Assembly (NCBI RefSeq): GCF_009389715.1
Contig: NC_052409.1
Span: 1,466,001 to 1,530,000, forward strand
Direction of reading: 5' to 3'
DNA from: Phoenix dactylifera
Lineage: Eukaryota > Streptophyta > Magnoliopsida > Arecales > Arecaceae
DNA: 64,000 nt
Below, piece by piece: positions 1-14,300 of this stretch (its first letter is position 1; each line of letters begins with the position of its first letter). The translations under genes and the position numbers were made by a program. The notes under the pieces were generated by a model that was given only the letters and a program-made list of their open reading frames with translations, made no database searches and was not told the DNA's origin.

Positions 1-1639
1 AGAAGGATATCATCTTCCAGAGGCAACTCATTGTAGATTAAAGACAGGTTCGGGTTATATCTTTCACGTGAAAGCTTCTTTCATGAAACATGTCAACATT
101 TTTCTTTGACATCGTGAAAAAAGATGAATTGGACTTTTGCATGAAACATACAACCTGAATTCTTAAAGATGAGATGATGTTCCCTGATTAGTTAGTTATA
201 GGTTTAGAAGGCCCTATATGGTATAGGCCGGGTGCATTCGCTGATGACATCTCCTCTCAAATGAGATGTTTGTGTCCATGTAAAGTTGCACACCATTAAT
301 AAGCAAGTTTTGGTTCAAACCATGATTCCACTGCATTGAATTACTTAACACATGAATATATTCAGTCAATTTATTTTCTGAAGGGATAAAAAAGGGAAGT
401 ATGAACAGTACTAGTGTCATTGTAGGAAATGTTTTTCTTTCCAACGAATTGTGCACAGAACTTTCAAGATATAATGATCATTTTTGGAGACAAAAACATC
501 TAGATCTAGCATTTTTTTGAGCTATAGATATTTGGAAGAGGAAGAGGTTGTAGGTGTCTTTTATCATAAGTTTTGAAATATTAATGATGCTCAGCCTCTG
601 AAGGTTATAAAACATGATTGTGATGTGAGTTGGATGGTTTCATGTTGGTTTATTAATATAATGTTTAATTCAAAATTTTGAGATTTTAGAACTCTATATT
701 GGATATTTATCTAAACATAAACTTAGTTAAATATAAAAACATATTTTAGACTCCTAAATAACTTAGTTTTCTATTTTAATGTTTTCTCTTTATTTCTCTC
801 CCATCTCTTAAAATTCTATGGACACCTCTATAATTGTTTCTCATGTGGTATCTTAAGTGTAGAGATGCTTTCTCTTCTCACAAAAAGTTTCGAACGGATG
901 CTTCACAAACGGAGACTTGCGTAAATGAGGAGATGCATTCTCACAAAAAGATGCATCTGATCTGATGGTGATCTCAACAGGCACAACCCTTGATGAATGG
1001 ATGGATAATGGGAAGAGATGCATTCAATAAAAGGATGCTTAAGCATCTAATTATACTCATCATTTCACATCTAGAAATAGAAAAGGGGTTGTACTTCCCA
1101 TCCATCAAAACATCCTTTTCTATCTGAATAACACCAAATTAGAGAAAAAATTGAGAGCACTAACTGAGTGAACTCAAGTGCACCCATTAAGCATTTGAGA
1201 AGAGGATTGTGTCCATATATAAGAGGATTGAAAGAGACTGCTTCAATTAAATTTTCTAATTTTTAATGCATCTGGATTTGGCTAGTTCGAGTTTGATCAT
1301 AATTCTCCTTTATTAGAGTGTATTTCAAGAAGAACATGAAGCATTTCGTTGGATCTTGACAGTAGACCACCATCAACTGTTTGCACCACAGCGGGACGAA
1401 TTCTATTCTAAAGGAAGCACCTTTCATAGCATGCCTCGAACCGGCTAACATCAAAGCTTAATTTATTTATTCAGTGTGTGCAGAAAGCCATTAATTAAAT
1501 ATTAGAGATAAACAATAAAATCACATAAAAAAATTATAATATTTTAGTAGATAGATTTTTCCAACAAATTTTGACATCTTTAGATAATTACACTTCTACA
1601 AAATTAGAGAAATTTGACAAAATTTTAGCCACCGGCAAC
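1..1639. other. AT-rich non-coding stretch left of the copia remnant
   Basis: No credible coding exon is visible on either strand; the open frames here are short and show no family resemblance. Around 980-1110 there are loosely inverted, purine-rich motifs (GATGGATGGATAATGGGAAG near 994 against CTTCCCATCCATC near 1095), which may be the remains of a foldback element. It could include the decayed 5' LTR of the copia element that follows, but I could not define LTR ends. Confidence 0.4.
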
Positions 1640-4600
1640 GCCAGATGCATTATTGGCTGACCTTTTTAGGATTATATTCGGTTATTAAAAATCCTAATCC
1701 TAGTAAGGGCACCACCACCTCTACCATTCCGGATTCAACAGCCGCTACTACCACCCCTGCATAATTAGATATAGAAAAAGATTTTATTTGTCACGGTAGA
1801 ATTTTATCTACTCTTTCTGATACACTTTATGATATATATTGCACATTGCACTGCACGTGAGTTATGGGATGCATTAGAACAAAAATATGGTAAAGAAGAT
1901 GAAGGTCTACAAAAATACATTGTAGGAAAGTTTTAGACTAAAATGATCGATGATAAATCAATAGTGAAACAAACCCATGAACTGCAAGCTTTGGTTCATG
2001 ATATGACCCAAATAGGAATCAAGCTTGATGAGAAATTCTTAGTGGCTGCAGTTGTTGAGAAAGTACCTCTTAAGCAGAAATCTTTTGCCTTATTATTAAA
2101 ACATAAAAGAGATTTGTCAACTACGAGTGATTTAATTGTTTCACTTGAAATAGAAGAAAAATATAGATAAAAGGATAAATTGTCCAATGATTTTAATACA
2201 AGATAAATTTGGTATCGAGAAACAAATATAAGAAATTTAGAAAAGAAAAATATAATAACTTAAGCCTCAATAAAAAATTAACAAAAATAAAAATACAAAT
2301 AGAAGATGTTATGTGGTAAACACGAGCACTTTACGAGATATTGACGCTATCGGATGGATAAGCCTCTAAAAAATTAGAAAGATCGGAATAGCCCATAGGC
2401 AAACATGGTGACCCTCGGATCCAATTCACTTAGAGCCGATGAAAGGTTTGTTTCAATAAACTTTGAGATAAATCTATCATATCAATCTACTAATTAGTAG
2501 ATTGATACTGGTGCTAATGTACGTGTTTGGGCTGATAATAAATTCCTATTCTCCACTTATTAGGTCTCCGATAGAAACACTATGACGATGGGGAGCTCTA
2601 CTACTGCATATGTAAGAGGTGAAGGAAGAATAGAATTGATATTAATATCTGGCAAACTCTTACTCTTCACAACATGCAGCATGTACCAGAAGTTAAGAAG
2701 AATCTTATTAGTGGTTCTTTGCTAGTAAGGAATGGCTATAAAATGATCTTTGAGATAAATAAAGTAGTTGTAACCAAAAATGGTAATTTTATTGGAAGGG
2801 GTTATGTATTCAATGATTTATTCAAACTGAATTTAACAAAAGTTGAAAGCAATAAAATTAGTTCTTCTTTTGCTTACAATATTGTATCTTCTAATTTGTG
2901 GCATGGAAGAATTGGTCATATAAAGCATAATACTATTAGGAGAATGATGAATTTAAATTCAACTTTTTAAATATGGTATAAATGCAAGTAAAAAATGTGA
3001 CATATATGTACAATCTAAGCAACCAGGAAAACCATTTAAAACAATATATAGAGAAACTAAACTTTTAGAATTAATACATAGCGATGTATGTCACTTAAAC
3101 ATTTTAACTAGAAATAGAAAAAGATACTTTATTACTTTTATAGATGATTTCTCTAAATGCTGTTATATATTTTTTATTAGAACAAAAGGCGAAGCTAAAA
3201 TTCTTAGATCAACTTAATAGGAAAACTAAAATTCTTAGATCAAATAGAGGAGCAGAATATACCTCAAACGAGCTTAATAATTTTTGTGAAACCAATGGTA
3301 TCGTTCATGAAATTACACCACCTTATTCATCCCAGTCTAATAGAATGGCTGAAAGGAAAAATATAATTTTAATTGATATAGTTTATTTTGTGTGTGTCGC
3401 GGGGGGTGAGGGAGGTAGAAAACCTAATTTAAATCATCTTAAATTGTGGGGGTGCTTAGCGAAGGTTAAAATTTCTGAAACTAAGAAGAGAAAATTAGAT
3501 CATAAAATGGTAGATGGGGTATTTATAGGATATTCTCAAAATCATACTGCTTATAGAATTATGATCATAAAATCAAAAATTTATGGGATTGATGTAAATA
3601 CTATAATAGAGTCTGGAGATGTTGTTTTCTTTAAAAATATTATGCCTCTTAAAGACAAAATTAATAAATCTTTAATCTTTCTAATCTACCTTCTAGTAGC
3701 AATTCTAATATAGAAGATATTAGTGAAAATGCTAATTCTTCATATGTAGAAGAACTTAGAAGAAGGAAAAGATGAAGGATTGAAAAGAATTACGAAAATA
3801 ATTTTTACATCTATTTGGTAAAAGATGATCCTAAGTGTTATAGTGATGCAATTAAGTCAGTAGACTCTATATTTCGGAAAGAAGCTATTAATCATGAAAT
3901 GGAATCTTTAATGAATAATGGAACTTGGGTTCTTGTTGATCTACTTGAAGGGTGCAAACCTATCAGTTGTAAATAGATCTTTCGAAAGAAATGAAGGATA
4001 GATGGATGTGTAAATAAGTTTAAAGCAAGATTAGTTACTAAAGGTTTTATCCAAAAAGAAGGATTATTTTGATATCTATTCTTCAGTTACTAAAATTACA
4101 TCCATTAGGACTTTAATTGCTTTACGTTCTATTTTTAAACTTGAAATTCACTAAATGAATGTGAAAACAACATTCTTTACTGGTGATCTTGAGGAAAAAA
4201 TTTACATGGAATAACCAAAATAGTGTGTAAACGACTTAAATCCTTGTATGGACTAAAATAAGCACCAAAATAGTGGGGCATGAGAAGTTTGATTAAATAG
4301 TTCTATCTCATGACTTCTCTACAAGTGAGGTTGATAAATGTGTCTATACCAAGATAAATTGTGATTCATGTGTTATTATGTCTATATGTTGATGATATTT
4401 GAATTTTTGGAACCAACATAGAAATTATTAGCGATACTAAATCTTTCTTATCTAGTAATTTTGACATGAAGAATCTAAGTCCAGCAGATGTAATCTTAGG
4501 AATTAAATTGATGAGATTACCGCATGAGATTAGTGTCACACAATTACACTATATAGAGAAAATGTTAAAGAAATTTGATAAGTTTGATTGTAAACCCTTG

Positions 4601-4790
4601 AGCATACCTTATGTCCATAGTGTAAAGTTCAGTAAAAATAGGGGTAAACCAATGACACAATTAAAGTACTCAAAAATTATTGGTTCATTGATGCACTAGA
4701 CTAGATATTGCTCATGTTGCAGAAAGACTTAGTAATACTTAGATATTAAAGTACTCTCCTAATGCATAGCACTGGAAAGCACTTGATAGA
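1640..4790 (+). mobile_element. Decayed Ty1-copia LTR retrotransposon (gag-pol remnant)
   Basis: Pieces of a copia polyprotein occur in the expected order on the plus strand. A gag-like stretch covers about 1820-2190. A protease-like 'DTGAN' motif is near 2500. The integrase zinc-binding and core regions span about 2670-3400, with 'LWHGRIGHI' near 2900 and 'YSSQSNRMAERKN' near 3330. Reverse transcriptase remnants follow at about 3900-4700, with 'LYVDDI' near 4386. Many stops and frameshifts break every domain, so it is not autonomous. Homology fades near 4790. No LTR pair or target-site duplication could be recognised, so both ends are approximate. The lineage within copia was not determined. 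Confidence 0.85.
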
Positions 4791-5317
4791 ATACTTACGA
4801 AAATATGGGCTGGCACGTGAGATTCTGCAGTAGAGAAGGTTTCCAATTGGGTGCACATCAGTAAATACAGCCTCAGAATTTCAATCAAGCCCCTCAACTG
4901 CCAGTTGATGCCTGAGATACATATGAAGCATTAAAAAAAATGGGCTCTCAGAATAAAAACAAACCATCGAATGTGTCCAATCGTCAGAGTTGCCTGCATC
5001 CGATCTGTAAGCCAAGGGAACAAGTATTACATTTTCATTCTGACTCGAAACATTGCTTCCAATATACAACAGTGTAAATCATACAGGCAGCAGTGAAATT
5101 AATGATGAGGCCCCAGCTCCTGGAAACGCCACTACATGGCTTTTACAACAATCTAGCTTGGCCAAATAATCCTACCATGTCAATCCGAAGATTAAATATT
5201 TAAAGAACAATGAATACAAAGAATCACAAAACCAATCTTCTAGAATGTGTGAAAACACATGATGGAAACTCTGGATTTTCAACCTGAAAGCTTTCATAGA
5301 AAATTTACATATGAGAA
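4791..5317. other. Spacer between copia remnant and UGT80 3' end
   Basis: No gene is visible. The part nearest 5317 is expected to hold the 3' UTR and polyadenylation region of the minus-strand glucosyltransferase gene, whose stop codon is at 5318-5320. The boundary between retrotransposon and UTR cannot be fixed from the sequence. Confidence 0.4.
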
Positions 5318-8300
5318 TCAGGAATTGCCCAAGCATCCCTTTACAGGGTTGAAACAGGAACCAAAGAAACCAGAAGGCACTGGTGAAGGTGGTGTGTGCG
5401 GCAATTTCGAAGGGAAATGTTTGAAGAAAGCTTTTACTGCTTCTGTTACGCCATCCTCTGATTCCATGGCCTTGGCCAGTTCAACAGCACGTTCCTTCAC
5501 CTACAGATTTGTAGAAACCAAATTGCTCAATCCTTGTGTTTCTCTTACATTAGAAAGCAAGGCCCACCTTCATGAAAGATGAGAAAAAAATGGCAATACA
5601 CAGGATACTAATCATGAAGGAAGATATTTTTATCAAAGAAAGAAATGGACTTCAAAATTCTGAAATGACTCTCTTTGGAAATTCACATAATAGAATAGTC
5701 TATTGAGAAGCAGGCTGCTCCTAAACTCGCAATGTCCAGTATTAGCTGCAGGATTTGACTCCTCTGGCTGGCAACCCTCTTCTAAGCCCATGTTCTTGGG
5801 GAAGGTTAATGAATCGGGCGTTTACAATTTCAATAAAGTAATTGTCATTAACCCTGCTGTAATTGTCAATAAAGACAGTCCACTGTTTTATATTCAAGAA
5901 AAGGTTAATGAATCGGGTGTTTACAATTACAAATAAAGCACATGTGAGGTAAAACTAAAGGTTCTGAGAAGAGAAGAATCAAACCTCAAAGAATAAGATG
6001 GACATCACAAGGAACTGTTGGGGCCCGGCACAAAGAAAGGTTATATCTATGACCCATAAAATTACAAGACAAGGCTAGTTGGTTAAAGGTCAGTTTATAA
6101 AAGTTTCTGATATAAGCTGAAGCAGATCCCTATTTTAAAAATTTAGCCATTTTCTAGTTGGTTAAAGGTCAGTTTAAAAATTTGCATCAACAACACGCCT
6201 TACTGAAACCACACAATCTCCTAACATGCTTGCACATGAAGAAATTTAACAAACTGGAGATTGCATAAAGTAGTCCATATGAATGGAAAAATAATCATCA
6301 CTACAGCACCACTGTGCATGACAAAGTCTATGTGCAATTACAATTATCAATATAAAACAGTGCCTACCTATCATGGAAGACAGACCATGGAAGACATGCC
6401 AAAAGGGAACCCAAAAAGAAGAAGAGGAAGAAGAAGAAGAAACAAGTGACTAGAGTAAAAAAGAAGTGATAAAAACAAGTGCTAAGTTTTTATTTCGTTG
6501 AGCTAGTGTCTATAGTCAAGATCAATACTTTGACCTTGCAATAATAAAGAAAACTTGGTATTTAAATCATGCCATGAGAAAAGAAAAAAGATAAATAAAT
6601 AAAATGAACATTTACCTTTTCATCCAGCATGAATTTTATTGCATCAACAAGCCTTGACAGCGTAAACTGACCAACAGGTATAGGAGGCGGCCCTACTCCT
6701 CTAGCATGCACCCGATCACCCCAAAAAGGTTGATCTCCAAAGAAGGGTACAACTGTAGTTGGACACTAGACATAAAAAAACAGCCAATATGATTTCATCT
6801 GCAGTAGATTTGATTAGAACTAAAGCTGTAATGTGAACAAAAGGGGGCACATGGAATGTAAGTACATACTGCAGCTTTAAGGCCAGCAGCAGTTGTTCCG
6901 GCACCACCATGATGCACCTAAAAAAGTTCATGATAGAAATTAATATAAAATACAGAATGTTATTTCCTCAATTGACAGTTGAACCATGAAGTGATAATGA
7001 CAAGTAGATTAAAGACTAGACATAAATGGATCTGCAAACTGTCAAATCATTGTGAAGAAAACCAAAAGGAAAAAAAGAAAAACAAAATCAAACACAAGGT
7101 TCAACTCCAAGTGTCTTAACTACCAAGTATGGCTTGTCTTGACATACACTCATTAACCATAAGACAATGTACATCTTATTTGCATTTATAAGATAAATTA
7201 GCAACAAATTTTCAGCCTGCACTATATGACATTACTTATGTCCCCCAAAAAAGGCCACTGGCAATTCCATCTATCCAATTCAAAACTGAAACTCTAACAA
7301 TTATTCAGTTTAGTGGTTTTATTGATAGGCTACTGAACTCTTGGTTCACATTCATGAGATATGCCTTGCTTTTTAAAGAAGCTTTTATCCTTTTTTTTTC
7401 CTTTTGGCGAGAGAGGTGGACGCTACCTCCCTGAATTTCATCTATACAAAAAAGTGAAATTATTTTTTAGGAGGTTGATGGAACCATAAAATTTCTCCAT
7501 TGATTAAAATATATAAGCACATATAAAAGGCCTGATCCTACAAATCCTATCATCGAAGTTCTCTGAAATAGATTTTCTTAAATAATTTCTTCCTAGCTCC
7601 ATCTAATCTCCTCTACCCCACCTTTTGACCTCTCCACATGTATCTGAAGCCTAAACCTCGACTAGACAATGTTTGGCCTGCAGTGAAGTCCAAATTAGAT
7701 GGTTCTTGACATCTCTAACTTTCAAGCTGTTTTCAAGACCTGCTCTCTATGGAGCCATCAGGATCTCCAAGTCCATATTTTTCAACCCTTCAAACTGTAT
7801 CCTACTCCTCACTTCAGCAGTTTGTGGCACATGTTGCAAAATTTCCAAACCTTTTTGGATAGATGTTGATGCCATTCCTAAACATCTAATATACTCATTT
7901 CAAAATCCATCCATCCTACTTTACCACACCTCCAGCTACACTCATATTCATGACTTCTTCTCATTCCCTAAAATTTACATCCATAATATAGAGTTTGTAT
8001 TTTATTATGAATAATAATTATGTATGAATTTTCTTCAAACCTTGAAAAAAGGGGACACTATTTTAGTAATCATAAATGAAAAATGCCACAGCTATGTTTA
8101 GGATCAACAAACAAGATAAGAACACAAAAGGAGAACCACATGAGACAAGAACAACGTATATCAATTTTGAAACCTATTTAATATCTAATCTGTGTTTTGC
8201 ATTTTGAAGGATTTTTAATTCTCCAACAATTCAGACCTGCAAAATATAAAACCTGGAATATGACAATACAATTCTTCTTTCTGTTTCTTATTATACAGGC

Positions 8301-11300
8301 CTTGGATGGTATAATAGACCTACATAAGCTATGGGTGATTTGAAGTAATATGCTGGTCTACAACTAACAGGTAAAAAGAGCACCTATGTACATTTAGGCA
8401 ACAGCAATTGCAGGAAAAAAACTTCAGGTGCAAAATATCATTTTAGCAGTTAATTTTATCCAAGGAAAGCTTGACCATTATGGCTAACTTGTTCAATCGA
8501 GGCATTAAGAACAGAACTTGGAGAGAACATACAGAATTAAGACATGGTTTATACTGACTTGGAGAGAAACAAATAGAAGTGATACTGGAAGCACTAAAGA
8601 AGAAATGGTTATAAAAGAACATGCAAAGGATTTATACAGGTAAGTAGTGACAGGCATGAAGGCTAGTTATAATGAAGGGAGTTAATTTTCAATTGAGAAA
8701 AGCTTGCAACCTTGCAATAGTAGTCACATTTGAGAAAGCTTTCACTGGAGGATATAGAATGCTTTTGAAGTTAGAGCATAATGATCCAGATCACTAGCCA
8801 AGAGATACTCCTATATGATCATTTGCATTAGAGTTCCATTTAAAATAGGAGAATTGAGGAGGTTTGTGATATACCACAGTAGATGGATAATATAAAAATG
8901 TATCTTTATGATTTTCACCACATGATGATTGGAGTTTGCAAGGATCAATAATCAATTTGTTGAACTCATCAAAGAATACATGCTTGGTTAGTATGTGTTT
9001 ATTTATTTTTATTTTTTTAAAGGTGATGTATCGGCTTAAGTGAATGTGCTAAAGTGACTATGATACCCGGAGTTTGATGGACAAATAATATAAGACAAAT
9101 ATATTTCAGATCATCAAGTCAGTTTGTTATGGTGCCTAGGCTAGGAAAAGCACAGGAATGAAAAGGTATCAAAAAGGAGACATACACATAACAAAACCTA
9201 AATTACATGCTAGCAAACATTATGACGTCTTACAGGAATATTGTGACATCTTGCAAGAATAAATAAGCAAGGTAGCTAAGCCAGAATTTTCTCTATTCAC
9301 ATGCCTGTCAGTCACTACAGTTATATTAGTAACTAATCAAAAAAAGGTGACATATCAGCAAATATGGTGATATCATCATATTGTATAACTCATTTTTGAC
9401 TGACAATTTACTGTCTATATAACTTCTGTGCAGCTTTTATGCTGTTCTAGGAGCATTTAATCATTTTGCAGCTTTCAAATTACAAAGATCAAACTTTAGC
9501 TATGTATTGTCCAGAAGAACTTAGTAAATAATTCAACGCAAATAAGATAAGAAAATGAGCTTTACCACTGCTTTGCATTGTAAAAATAGCCAGTCATGAG
9601 GAACATTATCCAACAGATATACATGTTCCTTTGGTTCTGCCACTGCCAGAATAATTCATGGTTAACATAGAGGCTCAGCAACAGGTAAAGCAAATAATTA
9701 TGTAGAAGAAAATAGATATAACAAGAGGAACTGCACACTTACAGTTCCCAAGTCCACCCCAGCCCCTGTTAATGATGCCTCTCTGTCCGGTGATTTCCAA
9801 AGCCTCAACAATAATTTCTGTCATTTTTTCTGGTTCTTGAACAGGCTATGATGATAAAACCAAGATCATTTTTTTAAAAAATAATAAATGATTGTATTTC
9901 AGGCAACTATATGTTGATATTTTGACTAGGAAAAGTTATTACATACATATGTGTGAATATGCGTGTGTATGTATATGTATTGCCATAATTATTTAGAACA
10001 TGTTATGGCACACTATAGATGTAATAGCAGTCCCCACCTAGGATCTTTCCTTTTGTTATAACCAGTAGATAACTAAAGAAGCATAACAAGGTTTGAAATG
10101 TTAAAAAAAATAAATACTTATGCCCATCCTAGCCCCTTGAATTTTCACTTTGGTGAATGGTTACCAAGAAAATATGCATTACCAGTTTAGCACTATGACA
10201 CAGCATGACTCCGATAATCCAAGCACATGCTCTAGCTCAATGGCCCAACACTCTTAACACTTTGATGAGACTAAATAAAATGGTCAAAACCACATAAGTT
10301 TGTGTGATAGTATAGCATGTTTACAGTCTATGAATATTCAGCTGTCAAGTTGAAATGAGTTATAAATAATGTCTAGATGAACATAATCATAATTTACTTG
10401 GAAACCTGAAAGCCTCCTGTCTCTATATGATGCTGATATCATCCAACTTCATAATCACAGAATGTCAAGAAAAGAGCTATCTATGATTTATTATGGATAA
10501 AATGATTCACCTACTAAACAAGAGCACGCCATACAATTTTTAAATTATTTATGGACAAGGTCTTATTTCAATTTTTGCTCATTCTTAAATGTGATCAAAG
10601 AACTTATCAGTAAGTAACAGGGCAAGGAGGTGCAGAAATCAGTATCTTTGAGAACCATGAAGCCAGATATACTGCATAAAACAACACAAAATATGAAAAA
10701 ATTGGGACTTATAACTTACAAGGCTACCAAATCCAACATAAATTGGCTTTCCTCCAGCTTCAATCCATTTCAAAAGTGATTCTGGGGGTTCATAGTTTGA
10801 TGCAAGGTCAAGAAAGCAGAACCCAACCACATCAACTTTTGGTCCCCAGTCTGTGAATCAATAATTAGACAACTGCTCAGAATTACATATTGTGAAAAGT
10901 ACGATTTTCATTTAAAGACTTCTTAAACTGCAATCTTAAAAATCAAATTAGAAGTCATATGGAAGTTAGCAAATATCACAATTATATCGTTAAATTTCAG
11001 ATTCATGTCTTAACAGTTAAAGCCACATATGTCAATTAATGTGACTGCAAACTTGCCAAACATGACAAGTATGATTTTCATTTACAGATTTAAACAGCAA
11101 AACTGTAAAATCAAATTAAAAATCATAAAGAATTCAGCTAATATCATTATTATATAGACATATTTCAAATTAATGTCTTAACAACTAAAGCCACGCATAT
11201 CAAGTAATGTCACTGCAAACTTGCCAAAACACTTTTTTAGGATGAAAAAGGATAGAAGGACAAAAGAACAAACAATCTCAATGGTTCTATCAAATAGATA

Positions 11301-14300
11301 CTTTGAAAATAGCATTTGATGCAACATCAGCCGATACACTTATACTGCCTACCCAAAAGTTTTGTTAGTGAGATTCTGATTCAACAAGAAAGTTGGTTTC
11401 TGATATTTCTTATTTTAGACTCCAGTTTATCTTGTGATGTCAGTATTATTGGTTGTCTAAGCATATGAATGAAGTCATACCTTTTGGTTTAGGGACAAGG
11501 TGTGGGCTCCAGATATATCCATGTGGCACATCAGAAGCAGTATCATGTCTCCCCTGGGTACCACTTAAAAATGTGATGGGCCGCAACTTCAGCTTTCTTT
11601 TCCTGAAATCATTTATCATATCTCGTATTCCAAGCCAAATCATAGAGTCAACAATCTGGTAAGAAATCTGCTGAAAGAGTGAAGGAGTATTAACCAAATA
11701 TACAGTAAGACCATATTATGAAACATAATTTAAACAAGTCAAAGTAGAATATAAATATGCTTATAAAACATAATACCAAAATTCAGAACCAAAACCCATA
11801 ATACAAACCAAAGAAACATGTAATATATGGTGCAAAAAAGCAATGTAAGTGGCAAAACAAGGGGTAATAGTGCAATGAGAACCCATTTGAATATTGCATA
11901 GGGAAGTGCTGATAGATTGTTTTCTTTTAGATAAAACAAAAATGAAATTTGTAAGTTGGTGTAGGGGCCCGGTCCAAGGACTAGCCCATGAGCCAGCACA
12001 AATTTTAGTGCTCACAAATCTTAGGGCAAGATTGGGAAAAAAAATTAAACCTCATGTGACTGACTGGCACGTGAGGTGGAAGAGGGCTCCCGATGGGAGT
12101 CCGCCTCCTCCTCTGTTGAGTCCGGCAGATGAGGACTCCTAGAGCTCTTTGGATTCCGATGAAATCTTGGGAATCACTCTATAAAACCTCCCCCCTTCCC
12201 TTCTAAGAACTAAACCGTTGGTGTCAAGATTCGCCGTACTGGTACCGGTCAGCGTACCAGTCGCGGCCCGGACCGGTACGTACCGGTTCCGTATCGGTCT
12301 GTACCGATCCCGTACCGGTACGATAGTTGTACCGGCCGATTTTTCAATGAAAAGCTATCGGTACCGGATCCTACGTTGATCCGATATCGATCCCTGCCCG
12401 GACCGATTCGTATCGGCCTGTACCGGCCGGTATGGACCGGTACGGCATACCCTGGTTGGTTTTTCGGCTCATTCTTCTTCTCCTCTCTTTTTCGGCTCGT
12501 AGGCCGTCCTTGTTGTTGACAAGTCACTGGATTTCCTTTTTAGCAGGATCTCCCTTGTTTTTCTTGTTTTTTTCTTCCATGCCGCCACCAGCTGTCGGCC
12601 ACCATGGCTGCTGTTGTCATTGTTGTCGCCGCCATCACCGGAGGCTGAGCCGAGGCGGATGTTTATCATCACCTCCTAGGGCTCTTCTACAAAATTACCA
12701 AGTTTGCTAGCATGAACTCCAAGCTTAAACCATCCTTCATTCCTATTGACCCTATTCGTCTAGAGAGAGAAAAATAAAAAAGAGAGGGATATGAGCGATA
12801 TAGCTCAGTAAGTAAACTTTTCACTCCTTATCAGATCAAGCATAAGTTTATAGTCTCACATCAGTTATTCGCCGAGGAGATCTTGAATACTTATACAGGA
12901 CTAAAAAATCCAAAAAATATTTTTCGGCTAGCCTTTGTAAGTGAGGTCCTCAGTTGTTACAAAATGGTATCAGAGCGAACTCGGCGTATAGCCTATGTAG
13001 ACTAGGGGGCACTGCAATATGGGTTCATAGAGGCTGACCACGAGCCGATCGTGGGGGTTGTGAGTAGATTTGAATGGATTTGAACCCTTAGCTTGACGAG
13101 GACATTAGGACTTGAACAAAGGGAGTATGTGAGGACCCATGCAGGCGTGTGTTTAGTCCCACATCAATTATTCGCCGAAAAGATATTGGATACTTATACA
13201 GGACTAAGGCACCCAAAAAATACTTTCCGGCTAGCCTATATGGATGAGACTCCAAATCTTGGATTAACTTGACCCCAAATTCTATCTTTGAAGAAACTGA
13301 TATTGAGAATAGGACCACTTGCTTTCTTATCTTTATTTGCTTCTGATAGGATCACCTTTGGTCTCTAACTGGGTTAGAAACCTAGAAGATGCATTCCTAT
13401 CCTATAGATGGAAGAGTACACGAAGCGATTGAAAAGTAAGGGTCCTAGCACCAGCAATAGCTATTTGGCTTGTCTGAATGAATCATAAAATACTTGATGA
13501 AATACACAGATCTACATTAAAATTCAAGAGAAGACAGAGGCAAATATTCAGGCAGGAGTACAAATTGGAGTTATTCTTCATTATCACATAAGACTGATGT
13601 TCAGGCACAAAATCCTGAAAATCTGGAATTTTGTTGGGGAAAGTTAAGCATGAAAAGAAAGTCTATTAGCTAATGGCTTGTGAAGGTCAATCCCTAGCAA
13701 TTCCAACTTTAGGCAGCAGGTTCATCCTTTGATGATCAAATAATTTTCTCATTCCAACTGGCACACTTACTGGCAAATGCATTTATTGGAGATAAGAGAA
13801 TACATAGCTGGTTAGAACATCCATATTAGATCAATAGTAGATCTCTGTGAAGGTTTTGGCTGCAGACAGAGTCCAAAATATGCACTGGATGGATTACTAA
13901 TGAAACATGGCATCAGTGAGATGCTATTTTTTATCTCCTGCTTGGAATATATAATGTCAAGACTGATAAATTGAGAATTTCTTACATTTGGAGGAAGGGC
14001 TAAGGAGCACCTGACCTCATAGCTAGAAACATACTTGCTACACCTTCTACAAATATAGTTGATACAAGCTATTACAGTTCTTCACATGACAGCATGTGCT
14101 ATGATGTAACCACTAATTGCTACTTCACCCTTAACACCTAATCCACATAATCATATGAATAAGAAATATGAGTAACAGCACTATAGATGAAATGTATCGT
14201 TGCCATAAACTGGAAAAGCAATTCTCAATCATCTTACTATTATAACGGGAAGCAAGATTCGCCGTCTCGGTATCGGACCCTATACCGGTGTCGCACTAGC

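Noticed and set aside
1640-4790. Functional copia retrotransposon
   Set aside because: Stops and frameshifts occur in gag, protease, integrase and reverse transcriptase, and no LTR pair was found.
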